64,000 nucleotides of DNA from assembly GCF_004193775.1 (NCBI RefSeq), contig NC_041021.1, forward strand, positions 35,909,718 through 35,973,717, in the 5' to 3' direction. Position numbers and translations under genes: made by a program. The notes beneath the pieces were generated by a model that did no database searches, was not told where the DNA came from, and was given only the letters and a program-made list of their open reading frames with translations. Position 1 is the stretch's first letter; each line of letters begins with the position of its first letter. The DNA comes from Glycine soja. Taxonomy: Eukaryota > Streptophyta > Magnoliopsida > Fabales > Fabaceae. Below, in pieces: positions 45,300 through 56,529 of this stretch.

Positions 45300-45807
45300 A
45301 CCTCACTCTCGTTCTTCTGTGTCTCTCCCTCACCTACAACCACCACCAACCAAGCCACCATAGCCCATGCCTTCACCGTCATCGTCGGAGAAGAGAGACG
45401 AATGAGTGATTTGAGCGAGATCTAGAAGATTTGGAGAGAGTGACTATCCAGATCTAAGGATTCGACGGTCAGTGGAGTTCTGGTGCTCTGCACCGCCGCC
45501 GGTGTGACTAAGGAAGGCCTTCCTCGATCGTTGTCACACTGCCATTGCACGGTGGTTGCGGAGTCATCAGAATCCCACCGCTATGGCTCCGTGGACCCTG
45601 GCGTCGCAGTCGAGAGAGAATGGCTACGAGAGTGGGGTCATTCAGACACAGTTTCTTGGAGAAAAGCAAAGAGAGGCTCCTCTCAATAAGGACTACGAAT
45701 ACTTTGTTGGCTTCAACGGCGATGACAATGCCTCCCCCAAGCGTTCCTTCCTCGACGCGCTCTCTGATCCAGAGACGTTGCCTCCATATTGTACATTTGT
45801 TTTCTGA
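45300..45807 (+). other. GC-rich island with an unassigned ORF (45556-45807)
   Basis: A locally GC-rich stretch lies upstream of the HRLI gene on the opposite strand. One frame gives 83 codons starting MRSHQNPTAMAPWTL and containing NKDYEYFVGFNGDDNASPKR and SFLDALSDPETLPPY, ending TAA/TGA at 45805-45807. A second frame (45483-45689) is also open. I do not recognise the protein; the second half looks protein-like (charged, with aromatic residues). It could be the first exon of a gene whose remainder was lost to the AT-rich sequence that follows at 45808. Function unknown. Confidence 0.35.
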
Positions 45808-46210
45808 ATATGCTTAGCATGTGTATGGATAAAGAATTTTATTCTCTATCAAAATATCAAAAAATTTGAAATGCTGAAAGTAATTAAATTTCATTCAATT
45901 ATAAAATAATTTGTTTGAATTATTTTAGTCTTGAATTTATTTTTATATAAATTCAAAATTGTTATTAATTATTAATTTTAAATAAATTTTTTTCTTTCTC
46001 CTCACTTTCTCTCTGCAACACAACTCGTCCAAACACTTAGTATTGTTATTGGTTTGGTTCAACTTTTTTTGCCGCCGCGGTGGAGAGTGTGGAAATGATC
46101 ATCGATGGGTTGAGATTCTGGCGAAGATGATTATTGGTGGGTTTGGATTTCAGTGAGGAAAGTTTGCAGGAGAAAAACAACAACAAATGAACAATTGGGA
46201 GGGATAGAAA

Positions 46211-46249
<39 letters not shown>

Positions 46250-47690
46250 AGAAAAACATCATCCAGTTTGAGACACTTTTTTATTAGCAAATGAGTAATT
46301 TTAGAAATTTTATCTCTTTTAGTAAAATTTTAAATTCTCAATTTTAACAAAGATTAAAATTCTCTATTAAAATAATAAATATTTAATTTCTAATATCTCA
46401 TTTAAAATGAATTATTTTATTAAAAGTATTCATCTAAACATAATTTTAATGTTTATTATTGATTTGGGGGTAAGGAATTTCAGATTTCGGTGTTAGAGGT
46501 GGTGGCCGTTTGGTTGAGCTACCGTGGCTGATTCTTGGATTTATTTTTTATTTTTTTCTTTAGCAGATTTTAATAATCGTCACAGTATTCTTATATTTTT
46601 TATTTTTATAATTTGTGATAATTTTTATTATATTAAAATTTCAATTAAAATAATTTCACGTACCCGAGGATCCAAACCTAGTTCGAAATTAGAAAATTAT
46701 ACACTTTAATTTTAATTTTGAGTAAGAAAAATAAACAGAATAATTTATAAAAACTAAAATCAAATTTTGAATATTTTACCGGAAATGAAAAACATATTGT
46801 AATCATTCTTAAAAATGTAATTGTAACGTAAGGGAGAATACTTATACTTCATCGCTTTCGTTTCAATTTACAATTCAATGTAATCACCAACCATCCACCA
46901 CCTTGCCTTCTACTATTAGATCCCTTTCTCTACCTTCCCATCAATTAATAATAATAAATCAAACATAATTGCATATAAAAAAATTCAAACGTGTAGAGCA
47001 GTAGTCAAGTTTAATCAATCAATTATGTCTATATATATGAAGATGAATTGATATAAAATATCAAATTTCTTAAATAAAAATGTTTCATACAACTTTCTAT
47101 AAAAATTAAATTTTATCAAGAAAAAAAGGAAATTTTTTATTAAGAATTATAAGGACCGAAATTTTACATGCTAAAAAAAAGACTTTCCTCCTTTACTTTC
47201 ACCTTAACTAGTGCCCTTATACACTTAAAAAAAAAAAACTAATACCCTTATCACACCAATTGATATTTGCATAAAAAATCCATAGAAACAAATTAACTAA
47301 AATAATTTTTTTATAATCATCTCCAACTAATTTTGCCTTGTCTCTAATCAACTAAAGGAGAAAATTGGATTTACTCTTCTCTTTAAGCATACTCAAAAGA
47401 AAGAGAAGATGAGAATTTCTACTTCTTGTTATTTATTATAACTATCGGAGCTAGTTTTGTAAATAACTTTTTAAAACACCTCAAGAGTTTTTAGCAATGT
47501 GAAATAATCTTTATTAGAATCACACTGCCTACTAAGTTGTCTGTGAATTCACAAGTAGATATTTGTTTGACATGGCACCAAAATTACTAATGATGTAATT
47601 GTGATAATTTCGCACTGAATGTTTTGGGTAAAGTTGCACAAAATTTTAATGGGTACTTAGTTAATTTTTCATATTCTAGCATTGTGACAT
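45808..47690. other. Gene-free stretch
   Basis: 45815-46035 has MITE-like ends (GCATGTGTATGGATAAAG on the left; CGTCCAAACACTTAGTATT on the right). A (TA)n run lies at 46219-46242. The rest is AT-rich without a recognised gene. Confidence 0.4.
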
Positions 47691-47699
47691 AGTTTTTTC

Positions 47700-48850
47700 G
47701 CCAACATTTAAGGGTAAATATCAATGTGTAATTTACAGACAAATGCATTTCTGAAATATGAAAATATAAAATTTGGTCTTCAAAAGTATAAAAAATGCGA
47801 CAAATATATCCAGCCGTCACAGTCAATAAAATAATCTACGTGACACAGATGGACGAATTTTTTATTAAAATAATTGTCAACGTGATCATCTCTAACTGTC
47901 AATATAAGAACATAATTGTCATATAATATTTCCTTGACTTTTCGTCTTCCCATTCTCTGAGAATATGAATGGGAAAATAGTTACTTTTGTTCCTGAATGT
48001 GTAACTCGCTGACAAATATGTCTCTAAAAGATGAAAATACAAAATTTAATCCCCAAAAGTGTAAAAAGTGCAACAAATATATCCGACCGTTAATTTTGGT
48101 CCGTCACCGTTAATAAAATAACCAAAATTCGAAGAAGTGAAATATGAGATATATTTATCTTTTAGGGTAATTTGGAAAAATTCGTAATGATTGGTATATT
48201 GTTGTAATATTTTATTTTAGTAAACTGGTACAATGTTTGTTTTAGATAATTTCTATTGTGACAAATAAATTATGATTGATAATCAATATTATCGTTATTA
48301 TTATGTTTGTCAATATATATTTTTAAGTAATTGTTGTAATGTTAAGCTTATAACGATAAAAAATAGTAGAAATTTATCTTAAAATTATATTTTACCCTTA
48401 AATGAAATGAATTTTCGGGTTTAACAAATTAGTTCAATAAAAGCATACTGATATTTAGGTACAATAAAAAATTACGAACATTTGCATCCAATAATGGTAA
48501 CTTATCAACATTTTTGGTCCAATGGAACGTACTGATATTTAGGTCAAAAAAAAATTATTGACATTTTTGTCCAACAAAAAATTACTGATATTTACGTTTA
48601 AAAATGGCATCTTACTGACATTTTTGTCCAATCTAATCAGCATGACCACGTTGACAATCATTTCAGTGACAAATTCGTCCTTCTATGCCACGTAGATTAT
48701 TTTATTAACGGTGACAGACGGAAGTTAACAGCAAAATATATTTGTCATACTTTTTAAACTTTCGGGGACTAAATTTTGTATTTTCATCTTTTAGTGACGC
48801 ATTTGTCAGCGGATTACATATTAAAGGACAAAAATAATTATTTATCCAAA
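47700..48850. repeat. Three copies of one repeat, two direct and one inverted
   Basis: Copy 1 (47700-47900) and copy 2 (47985-48130) are direct; copy 3 (about 48640-48850) is inverted. Shared landmarks: CTGACAAATATGTCTCTAAA-like text, GATGAAAATACAAAATTT, CAACAAATATATCC, and GTCACCGTTAATAAAATAA. Copies 1 and 3 also share AATAATCTACGTG and AATTGTCAACGTG-like text. This is typical of a DNA element with long inverted ends plus a nested or duplicated end. Confidence 0.7.
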
Positions 48851-49764
48851 ATTTAATTAGTCCCTACATTTACTACAGGTGATGTGACTTTAGTCCTTGG
48901 TGAGAGATTAAAAATATATTTTACGTAAATATAGAAACTAAAAGTATTAAATTTTTATAGAGATTAAAACTAACATTCCAAAATATTTTAAGGGACCAAT
49001 ATCATATTTTATATTTTTTTTTAGTAAGTTATATTCATTTTTTCTCAATTTAGGATTTATTACACTTGAACCCCTTCCGTTCATGACCCCTACACAAACC
49101 TCTCCTAAGTTTTGCAATTTTGTTCCACTTGCACCCCATCCACATAACAGTGTTAGTTCTGTTAACCCAAATTCATCACATGCAAGGCTCATGCTTGTTT
49201 AATAAAATTTTAGGACAAAAATGTCCTCGTCTTCCTTCATGCACACATTAAAAATATTGTACGTTTTTGAAATAACAAAAAACTACAAAATGAAGGAGGC
49301 ATGGAGCATGGAGCATTTGCGGAGGGAAAATTCACAAACTAAAGCTCTAGCTTTATTCAATATTTTCATTCATATTGCAGCAAGAACAAACTCAAACACT
49401 ATGAATCTCAAACCTCAAACCTGTCCACACTTGTTGTTTTTTCTTTAATCATAATTTTTCCACTTCAAATCATGTAACCACACAACAAGATCTTTAAATC
49501 AAGCTATTATAAAAGTCCTAAACACAAACTAGCACAAGGATTAAACTAAAAAATTTCAGAATTTTATATGAACTAAGAACAACTATCAACAATTGAATTT
49601 GAATTGATCGAAACAAACACAAACTGATTCAAACACAATCTGCACAACCTAGGCAGAAACTAATGACATTAAGGACACTATTACATATTCTAGTACAAAT
49701 TGGGCTTGTCTTTTGACGCACCGCCCACAAACACACCCACCACTTTGTAAACATAAAGAGTAAA
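48851..49764. other. Gene-free stretch
   Basis: Diverged MITE-like text ('tagtccctacatttac', 'ccccttccgttcatgacccc') occurs to about 49200. No gene was recognised in the open frames at 48947-49192 or 49221-49448. Confidence 0.4.
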
Positions 49765-51009
49765 TGAAGATGAAGACTTTTAGTTTATTTTGATAATGAT
49801 GATGTATTTGTATTAAGGAACCTTAGTCATTATTAGAATGTTTGTTTATACTTAAAATGCTTGAATGTGTGCGATAAATCATGCATACATGCATCCTAGA
49901 CTAGGAGAAGTAGATCAATATTACTCTACATTTAATCATTGCATTGGTCATTGATCTTAAGCCTTAAAGAGTTGAAATTAGTAACTTAGTTTTTTAAATC
50001 ATTAAGTTTCAACTTTGCATCATGATAATCGACTATATGCTATTATAGTCAACTATATTGAGCCTTTGAATTCTCATAATTGAGAACAACTCGCAAATAG
50101 TTGACTATCTTAAGTGTCTAATCGACTATATGATTCTGAAGAAGTTTTTCACTTTCACAAACAATCGATTAAATGGTAATATAATTGACTATATATTCTT
50201 CAGAAAACCTAGGTGATGCAAAGAACAATTTGGTCAACTATCTCTATGGCATAATCAACTATTTTAGTTTAGAGGCTATAAAAATGAGTTTTTCAAAGGA
50301 TTTCAGTGTGACATAATTTCCTCTCATATTTTTCATTGCATTTTCATTGAGAGGGTTTCTAAAAATTTCAGAGTGTAATCACCACCTTGATCCTTGATTG
50401 AAAACATCATTTCACATGGATTCAATGGATCTTGGCATGGATCATGAAGAGTAGTTTGAGGCTATATAGGGAGTATTTCAAAACTTTCATATCTTTCATA
50501 GGCAAGGTGAAATCTTTCCTTAATTGTGATTTTGTTTTTCGTTTTTCATTGAGTAGGGTTCTCAATGGTTTGCATGTAGTTGGTTTTCTACATGTGTTTT
50601 AGAATAGGTTTTCAAGAGTTTAGGCATTTGTGGTGTGCATTTACTTGTGAGTTTGTTTGTAACTTAAAAGGCTATAGTGAAAAAATTCAAGTGGATTGCT
50701 TGAATAAACCAGATGTAGATTTTCTAGAAATCGAACCAGTATAAATTGTCGTGGGTATCTTTTCCTTTAACCATCTCTTGTATTGCTTCTTGCATAAGAT
50801 TTGTATTCTTTGAGCTTTGAATAATTGTTGTTCATAATTGGGTAAGTGTTTGCTTGAGTTTAAGGAATCAAAGTGTATTTGCAACACACCTATATCTCTT
50901 GGATTAAGTAAAGTATTTATGAAAAATTTTCATTTGGGGTCATAAATTGTTTTGGAACCAATTCACCTCCCTTCTCTGTTTATGATAATTCTTGTCATTA
51001 TTTCTAACA
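49765..51009 (+). mobile_element. Copia 5' LTR (AATCGACTAT family)
   Basis: Probably starts TGAAGATGAAG and ends TTTCTAACA. It has an array of AATCGACTAT/ATAGTCAACTAT motifs (50025-50275), then a TATA box GCTATAAAAATG (50275-50286), then the leader. A degraded primer-binding site and a gag start follow, so it is a 5' LTR. No 3' partner was seen. Confidence 0.65.
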
Positions 51010-51010
51010 A

Positions 51011-51023
51011 TTGATATAAGAGC
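51011..51023 (+). other. Degraded primer-binding site
   Basis: TTGATATAAGAGC resembles TTGGTATCAGAGC with two changes. It immediately follows the LTR end. Confidence 0.55.
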
Positions 51024-51069
51024 TTTATTTGATAGTCATTCAAACGGATTTAAAAAAAGATCCTCATAA

Positions 51070-52094
51070 TGGCTGAAAATCACCAAATCTTTGCGAAAGG
51101 TGCATCTATAAAATGACCTATTCTCTTATCAAAGAAAACTATCCATTTTGGAAAGTAACATGAAATTTTTTCTTGAATCCATTGATAAAGGAGTATGAGA
51201 TGCTATTGTAAATGGTCCTTACATTACTAAAGTTATTGTTGATGGAAAAGAGGAAGAAAAAGATTTTAATTCTTGGACACCAGAAGAAAATAGGTGGCTC
51301 AATATAATATTAGAGTTAAAAATATTCTAGCCTCCGCTTTAACACTTGATGAGTTTTATTGTGCTTCTGAATGTGTAGATGCCAAAGAAATTTAGGAAAT
51401 ATTAGAAGTGACTCATGAATGTACTACAGAAGTCAAGATGGCAAAAAAAAATACTCTCATTCAAGAACACAAAATGTTTAGAATGTTGCCTCGAGAAAGC
51501 ATTTTCGTTGTGCAGAAGTGTTTTACACATGTCGTGAATCGTTTGTTGGCTCTTGGAAAAACATTTGAAAGAGAGGAGCTTAATGTAAAAGTTCTAAAAA
51601 AATCTTAATAGAACTTGACAACCCAAAAGTAGAGTGATATCGAAATCTAAAGATTTAGCTACAATGGCAGTAGCTACACTTTTTGGTAAGCTAAGAGAAT
51701 ATGAGTTAGAACTTGAAAGACTCAAGGATGAAGAATTTGACAAGAAAAAGAAGGGATTAGCCTTAAAACAAGTACTTCACATCATGAAGCTAGTAATGAA
51801 GACCCTTCGGATAATGAAAATATGAATTTACTTGTTAAGAAGTTCTCCAAGTTCGTGAAGAAGAAATAAAGAGACAAAGAGAACTTTCAAAATAAGAGCA
51901 TGAAGAAAAATGATTCTACTCCCACAACCTACACATGATTTGAGTGTGGGAAGCAAGGCCACATAAAACGGATTGTCCAACCTACCTCAAGAAACAACAA
52001 GAAGGTGATAAGAAGCAAAAGAAGCCATTACAGAAGAAAAGAAAGCATGGGATGATAATGATGCTAGTTTTTTAAGTGACTCAATTGAGGAAGA
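51070..52094 (+). pseudogene. Copia gag, 5' part
   Basis: The start is MAENHQIFAKGAS (51070). Later are KNILASALTLDEF, EILEVTHECTTEVKMAKKNT and FVVQKCFTHVVNRLLALGKTF (51340-51560), typical of UBN2-type copia gag. Then TLFGKLREYELELERLKDEE (about 51675-51735) and a knuckle FECGKQGHIK (about 51938) followed by a lost base and CP. Stops and shifts are frequent. It runs into the solo LTR at 52100, and its continuation is at 53758. Confidence 0.8.
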
Positions 52095-52452
52095 AGAAGT
52101 GTAGAAGCAAAGCTTTATGATGAATCAAGAGTGATTCAAAGATGTTTTGATGATAACAAAGATGATAACAAAAGATGATGACAAAGGTGATGACAAAAAG
52201 CTCAAAGGTCAATCAAAGAATGAGTTCAAGATATTCAAGATAGAATCAAGAACACTTCAAGATTCAAGAGAAAAGTTGATTTCAAGAATCAAGATTCAAG
52301 AGATCAAGATTTCAAGAATCAAGATTGAAGAGATCCAGATTCAAGAATCAAGAGAAGGCTTAATCAAGATAAGTATGAAAAGGTTTTCTCAAAAATTGAG
52401 TAGCACATGAATTTCTCTCAAAACATGTTTTCCAAAGAGTTTTTACTCTCTG

Positions 52453-52692
52453 GTAATCGATTACCAGATTGTTGTAATCGATTACCAGTAGCAAAATAGA
52501 TTTGAAAAAGTTTTCAAATGAATTTACAACGTTCCAATTGATTTCAAAAAGCTGTAATCGATTGCAATGTTTTGGTAATCGATTAGTAGTGCCTTTGAAC
52601 GTTGAAATTCAAATTCAAATGTGAAGAGTCACATCCTTTCACATAAAAGCTTTGTGTAATCGATTACACTGATTTGGTAATCGATTACCAGT
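52453..52692. repeat. TAATCGATTAC palindromes in the solo LTR
   Basis: Six sites in three pairs (about 52453-52487, 52553-52588 and 52655-52690), the same paired layout as copy 1. One site is degraded (TAATCGATTAG) and one has TAATCGATTGC. Confidence 0.8.
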
Positions 52693-52819
52693 GATTGTTT
52701 CTAAATAAATCAAAAGATGTAACTCTTCAAATGATTTTTTGACTTTTTCAAATTGGTTTTAAGTTTTTCTAAAAGTTATAACTCTTCTAAATGGTCCTCT
52801 TGGCCAGACATGAAGAGTC

Positions 52820-52827
52820 TATAAAAG
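52820..52827 (+). promoter_or_regulatory. TATA box of LTR copy 2
   Basis: TATAAAAG followed by CAAGACTTTG, aligned with the TATA box of copy 1. Confidence 0.7.
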
Positions 52828-53277
52828 CAAGACTTTGATTTACTTTTCAATACACTTTTCCAATCAATCTTATACAATCCTTTACAAGCCTTGAATATCT
52901 TTGAACTTCTTCTTCTTCTTTGTGCCAAAAGCTTTCCAAGGTTTTCTGGTTTTCTAAACCTTGAAAACTTGTGCTATTCATTCTTTTCATCTCTTCTCCT
53001 TTTGCCAAAAAGAATTCGCTAAGGACTAACCGCCTGAATTATTTTTGTGTCTCTCTTCTCCCTTTTCCAAAAGAACGAAGGACTAACCGCCTGAATTCTT
53101 TTGTGTCTCCCTTCTCCCTTGTCAAAGAATTCAAAACGACACAGTCTGAGAATTCTTTTGATTCTTCCCATTCCCTTATACAAAATTGTTCAAAGGACTA
53201 ACCGTCTGAGAATTCTTTTGTATCCCCATTCTCAAAGTATCAAAGGTTTAACCACCTGAGATCTTTGTCTTAACACA

Positions 53278-53460
53278 TTGGAGGATACATCCTTTGTGGT
53301 ACAAGTAGAGGGTACATCTACTTGGGCTGTTGACTGAGAACAAGAGAGGGTACATCTCTTGTGGATCAGTTCTAGTGGAGGGTACATCCACTAGGTTCAA
53401 AGAGAACAAGGGAGGGTACATCCTTTGTGGATCTTTGCTTGTAAAAGGATTTTTACAAGG
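53278..53460 (+). repeat. Hairpin array with GGGTACA loops (copy 2)
   Basis: CAAGTAGA (53302-53309) pairs TCTACTTG (53317-53324). CAAGAGA (53341-53347) pairs TCTCTTG (53355-53361). CTAGTGGA (53372-53379) pairs TCCACTAG (53387-53394). CAAGGGA (53407-53413) pairs TCCTTTG (53421-53427) with one G-T wobble. Loops are GGGTACA. A final CTTGTAAAA/TTTTACAAG hairpin follows at about 53438-53458. A weak first member lies at 53280-53292. Confidence 0.85.
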
Positions 53461-53757
53461 TTGAAAGAAATATCAAGGACCGCAGGTCGCTTGGGGACTG
53501 GATGTAGGCACGGGTTGTTGTCAAACCAGTATAAAAACTCTTGTGTGTTTGTCTCCTTCTTCCCTACTCTTTTACTTTCCGTTGTGCATTTTAATTTCCG
53601 CTTTTACTTTTGATTAAGTTTCTCTTCTACTCCTTATTCTCTTAACAACGTAAGTAAAAGCCTTAGAAGAGTAAATTTTTAATTAGTAAAGGTTTAGGAA
53701 TAATTAATTCAACCCCCCCTTCTTAATTATTTTGAGGCCACTTGATCCAACAAGAAG

Positions 53758-54170
53758 CAAACTTGTGTCTCACGGCCAACATTGATGAGGATGAGACCAA
53801 AAGCAATGTAAGTGACTCTTTTTCTAAATCTAACACAAACTATGACAATCTACTTGATGCAATCAAAGAATTACACGAAGAAGCACAAAGACTCACCTTT
53901 GTGAACAAGACTCCAAAAGACAGTTAGATGACATATTAAAAAATTTACCACTTTACAAAAGGAAGTCTATGATTTGAGAAATGAGAAAGTGGACTCAGAA
54001 AAATTCATTGAGGACTCCACTTGTAAATGTAAATCTAGCAATATTGCTTCTAGCTCAGTCAGTTTCATAGACGTAGATGATGATTCTGCTATGGACAATG
54101 TAGTCTTCAATATCCCACCACTTCCACCACCACACACTGCTCCCAAAGATGTATCCCTTAAAGGTACTTG
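53758..54170 (+). pseudogene. Copia gag, 3' part
   Basis: Colinear continuation of the gag cut by the solo LTR: EANLCLTANIDEDETKSNVS, then DNLLDAIKELHEEAQRL (about 53842-53892), then coiled-coil-like Lys/Glu text to about 54010, and a less certain Ser/Asp-rich and Pro-rich piece to about 54170. Ends at a junction with F-box-related sequence. Confidence 0.7.
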
Positions 54171-54174
54171 TAGA

Positions 54175-54810
54175 AAATATATACTCTTAGAAATACTTTC
54201 GTACTTATTAGATTTCATTCATCTTGTAATATGGAATCCGTCAACGGGCCTCTACAAACGAATTCGCTGTATTAATTTGGCAAAGGATGTTTTGCCTGTT
54301 CTATTTGCCATTGTGTATGACTCATCAAATGATGACTATGTGGTAGTTGTTGTAACAATGAGATATCCTGCCATGGTGGTGGAATGTTTCTCTTTGAGAA
54401 ACAATTCATGGACCTTCACTGAGAGGCGTATGCTTGAATACTTGATCATCATAATCTTTCCTTCAGTCAAGGGGAGTTCTTGAACGGGGCTCCAATCCTA
54501 GACTATATGATGTATGAAATGTGGACCATGAAGGAATACAAAGTGCAATCATCTTGGACCAACTCATTTGTTTTTTTATGATGGCTACCTTCGTTCTATT
54601 TCTCTTTGTCGCTTTCGCTCGATATGCTTCGCCAAAAATAAAGAACTTATGGGATTCGATTACAATAGCAAATTAGTGAGAATTAATGGCAGAGGCGAGT
54701 TGTTGAAGCATCGCCCGCATGACAAGTACGTGGGGGGACGTTTTTGTTTACTTGTTTCAGAGATTTTGTTATCACCCCTTGGATGCGATTTTGAAGAATT
54801 AATCAAGTGA
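54175..54810 (+). pseudogene. F-box-associated (FBA) domain fragment
   Basis: HLVIWNPSTGLYKRIRCINL (about 54214-54273), then FAIVYDSSNDDYVVVVVTM and VECFSLRNNSWTFTE (to about 54425), then GEFLNGAP (about 54470), and a last part SISLCRFRSICFAKNKELMG (about 54595-54653). This resembles the C-terminal domain of plant F-box proteins (CPR30/CPR1-like), which recruit substrates to SCF ubiquitin ligases. The F-box itself, at the N-terminus, is not present; copia gag sits in its place. Frameshifts near 54450-54560 break the domain. It is not functional as an F-box protein. The final ~60 residues are less certain. Confidence 0.72.
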
Positions 54811-54933
54811 AACAAGTAGAATATTTAATTTATGTAGCAGTACTCTACAATCTCTTTTCACTTCCTAGTCGGCACATCTTGGTTTTTGAGTTAGTTTAGT
54901 ATCTTTATCTTTAGGGAAATGGATTGAAACTAA

Positions 54934-55815
54934 TCAAGTTGTGATACGGTACCCAAAAGAAGTTACCACTCCAACACCAATTGCAAAAGACCTCTTAACT
55001 TGAACAAAAGGTTCATCATTCAAAGGAATTTGGAAGTGATGAAGAAAAAGAGTGACCAACTGAGGATAAGGAAGAGGTGCATTGACCCGTAATGCCTTAT
55101 GCATTCGGTACCTAACCAAGTAGGCCCAGTCGATCTGACGACCGGTATCAAAAGCCCACATTAGAATCAAGTCCTCCTCAGAGGCTTGAGCAAGATTAAA
55201 TGAACGGGGTAGCAAAATTCTAACAATTATGTAGTGCATGATGCGACAATCAAAGGTTAATGACCCAGCAAGCAATTTGCCGGTCATATCAGCCTGGTCA
55301 TTGCAGACCATACAGTGAGTATCATGACTTGAATAATTGAACTTCCAGTCATCAACAATGGTGCCCTCAAAAGGAACACCTTGACTGGGTAATTTAGTTA
55401 ATGAAAAGAACATAGACTAATCAATGACAATAGGAATGCTATGCACCTCAAAGTAGATTACACCATCCTGAATTCTCAAATTATTGTAAAAGACTCTAAC
55501 TAATTCAGGATAATGAGGCAATTTTAAAGACATAAAATCAATTAATCCAGAGTTTTGAAACACTTGATAGCAGTCAAATGTTTCACCATCAAAGAAATCA
55601 ATGTTTAGGTACTTAGGGTCTAAGATGACTCTATTACAGAATTAGGAGGAGTACCTTTGACGTTGATCATCTGACGAGAATAAGGTAGGTGATCTAGGAG
55701 ATGACAATGAAGGATGAATTGGTGCTGTTAGTGCTCCAGATGGTCCATGGCGGCGATGGCCAGCAGCGGCGGTGGTGGAGGAAGATCCCTTTCGCTTTTT
55801 CGATGATTTGGCCAT
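54934..55815 (-). pseudogene. 'Putative plant transposon protein' ORF
   Basis: Starts with ATG at 55815 (MAKSSKKRKGSSSTTAAAG), reads on with two in-frame stops (near 55645 and 55415) to a last open part of 159 codons containing GKLLAGSLTFDCRIMHYIIV, RILLPRSFNLAQASEEDLIL and HKALRVNAPLPYPQLVTLFL. The layout (Lys/Ser-rich start, then a domain with a 'HYIIVRILLPR' helix) resembles the plant transposon-protein domain found in retroelement-associated ORFs of legumes. Function unproven. Two stops in an otherwise open 294-codon frame suggest recent decay. The left edge abuts the F-box fragment. Confidence 0.65.
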
Positions 55816-55989
55816 TTGATGAAGTTTTAGCAGATTTCAATCAGTGGAATCGAAAGAGGAGTGAAAATGATGAAGATTGGGCTTTGTGGGACGTGATTTG
55901 GTGAAGAAACGAAGAAGATACGAGGATTTAAAGTTTGGGAGCAAAGAGGGGTGCCATCACTCGAGGTTTTTCATGGACTGCAGCTTCTG

Positions 55990-56160
55990 AAATGCGTGTA
56001 TGTATAGACGAGGACAAATGGTAATTGATTACAAGGATTAGTGATCGATTACAGGAGTATACAACCTACTGGTAATTGATTACAGACTTCCATAATCGAT
56101 TATAGGCTACATGTTCTTGTGTAATCGATTACATGTAATGGTAATCGATTACCAGAACAC
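55990..56160. repeat. TAATCGATTAC-type motif cluster upstream of the minus-strand ORF
   Basis: Six exact or one-base-changed sites (for example TGTAATCGATTACA at about 56121 and GGTAATCGATTACC at about 56140). Lies just 5' of the ORF starting at 55815, as an upstream array would. Confidence 0.7.
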
Positions 56161-56229
56161 TAAACTAGGTTTTTTCTTAAAAATTACCTATGTCTATGTC
56201 TAAAAATATCTAACTATACTAATCAACCA

Positions 56230-56490
56230 TAATCACAAGCATTCTATTCAATCAAGCACAATCAAACACATTCAATGACACACACAAACAAAATCATACA
56301 CACAATCAAACATATTCAATCACACACACAATCAAAAGCAATCATAAAAAATAACTATCAATGACAATCAACATAACTATCAATCATAATCATCAAGGAC
56401 AATCAAAACTCAAGTAGAAAACAAGCATCAAAATTTAATCAAAAGTTAATAATCATAGGCAAAAATAATCAAAAGTAATCAATCAAAGAC
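56230..56490. repeat. Low-complexity AATCA/CACA tract
   Basis: Loose repeats of CAATCAAACACA and CAATCATAA. No coding content. Confidence 0.75.
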
Positions 56491-56529
56491 AAGTGACCTT
56501 TTCGGTATCAATGATACCACTTGTTAGGT

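Larger units (their letters stand above)
52100..53752 (+). mobile_element. Solo LTR of the TAATCGATTAC family (copy 2)
   Basis: It starts TGTAGAAGCAAAG and ends TTGATCCAACA. The 5-bp AGAAG at 52095-52099 is repeated at 53753-53757, as expected of an integrase-made target duplication. Gag sequence is colinear on the two sides, so the LTR sits alone in another element's gag. Contains palindromes (52453-52692), TATAAAAG (52820-52827), GAATTC modules and the hairpin array. The internal region was probably removed by LTR-LTR recombination. Confidence 0.9.

Noticed and set aside
56504..56518. GGTATCAATGATACC as an independent operator-like palindrome
   Set aside because: Better explained as a primer-binding-site relative at an element junction.
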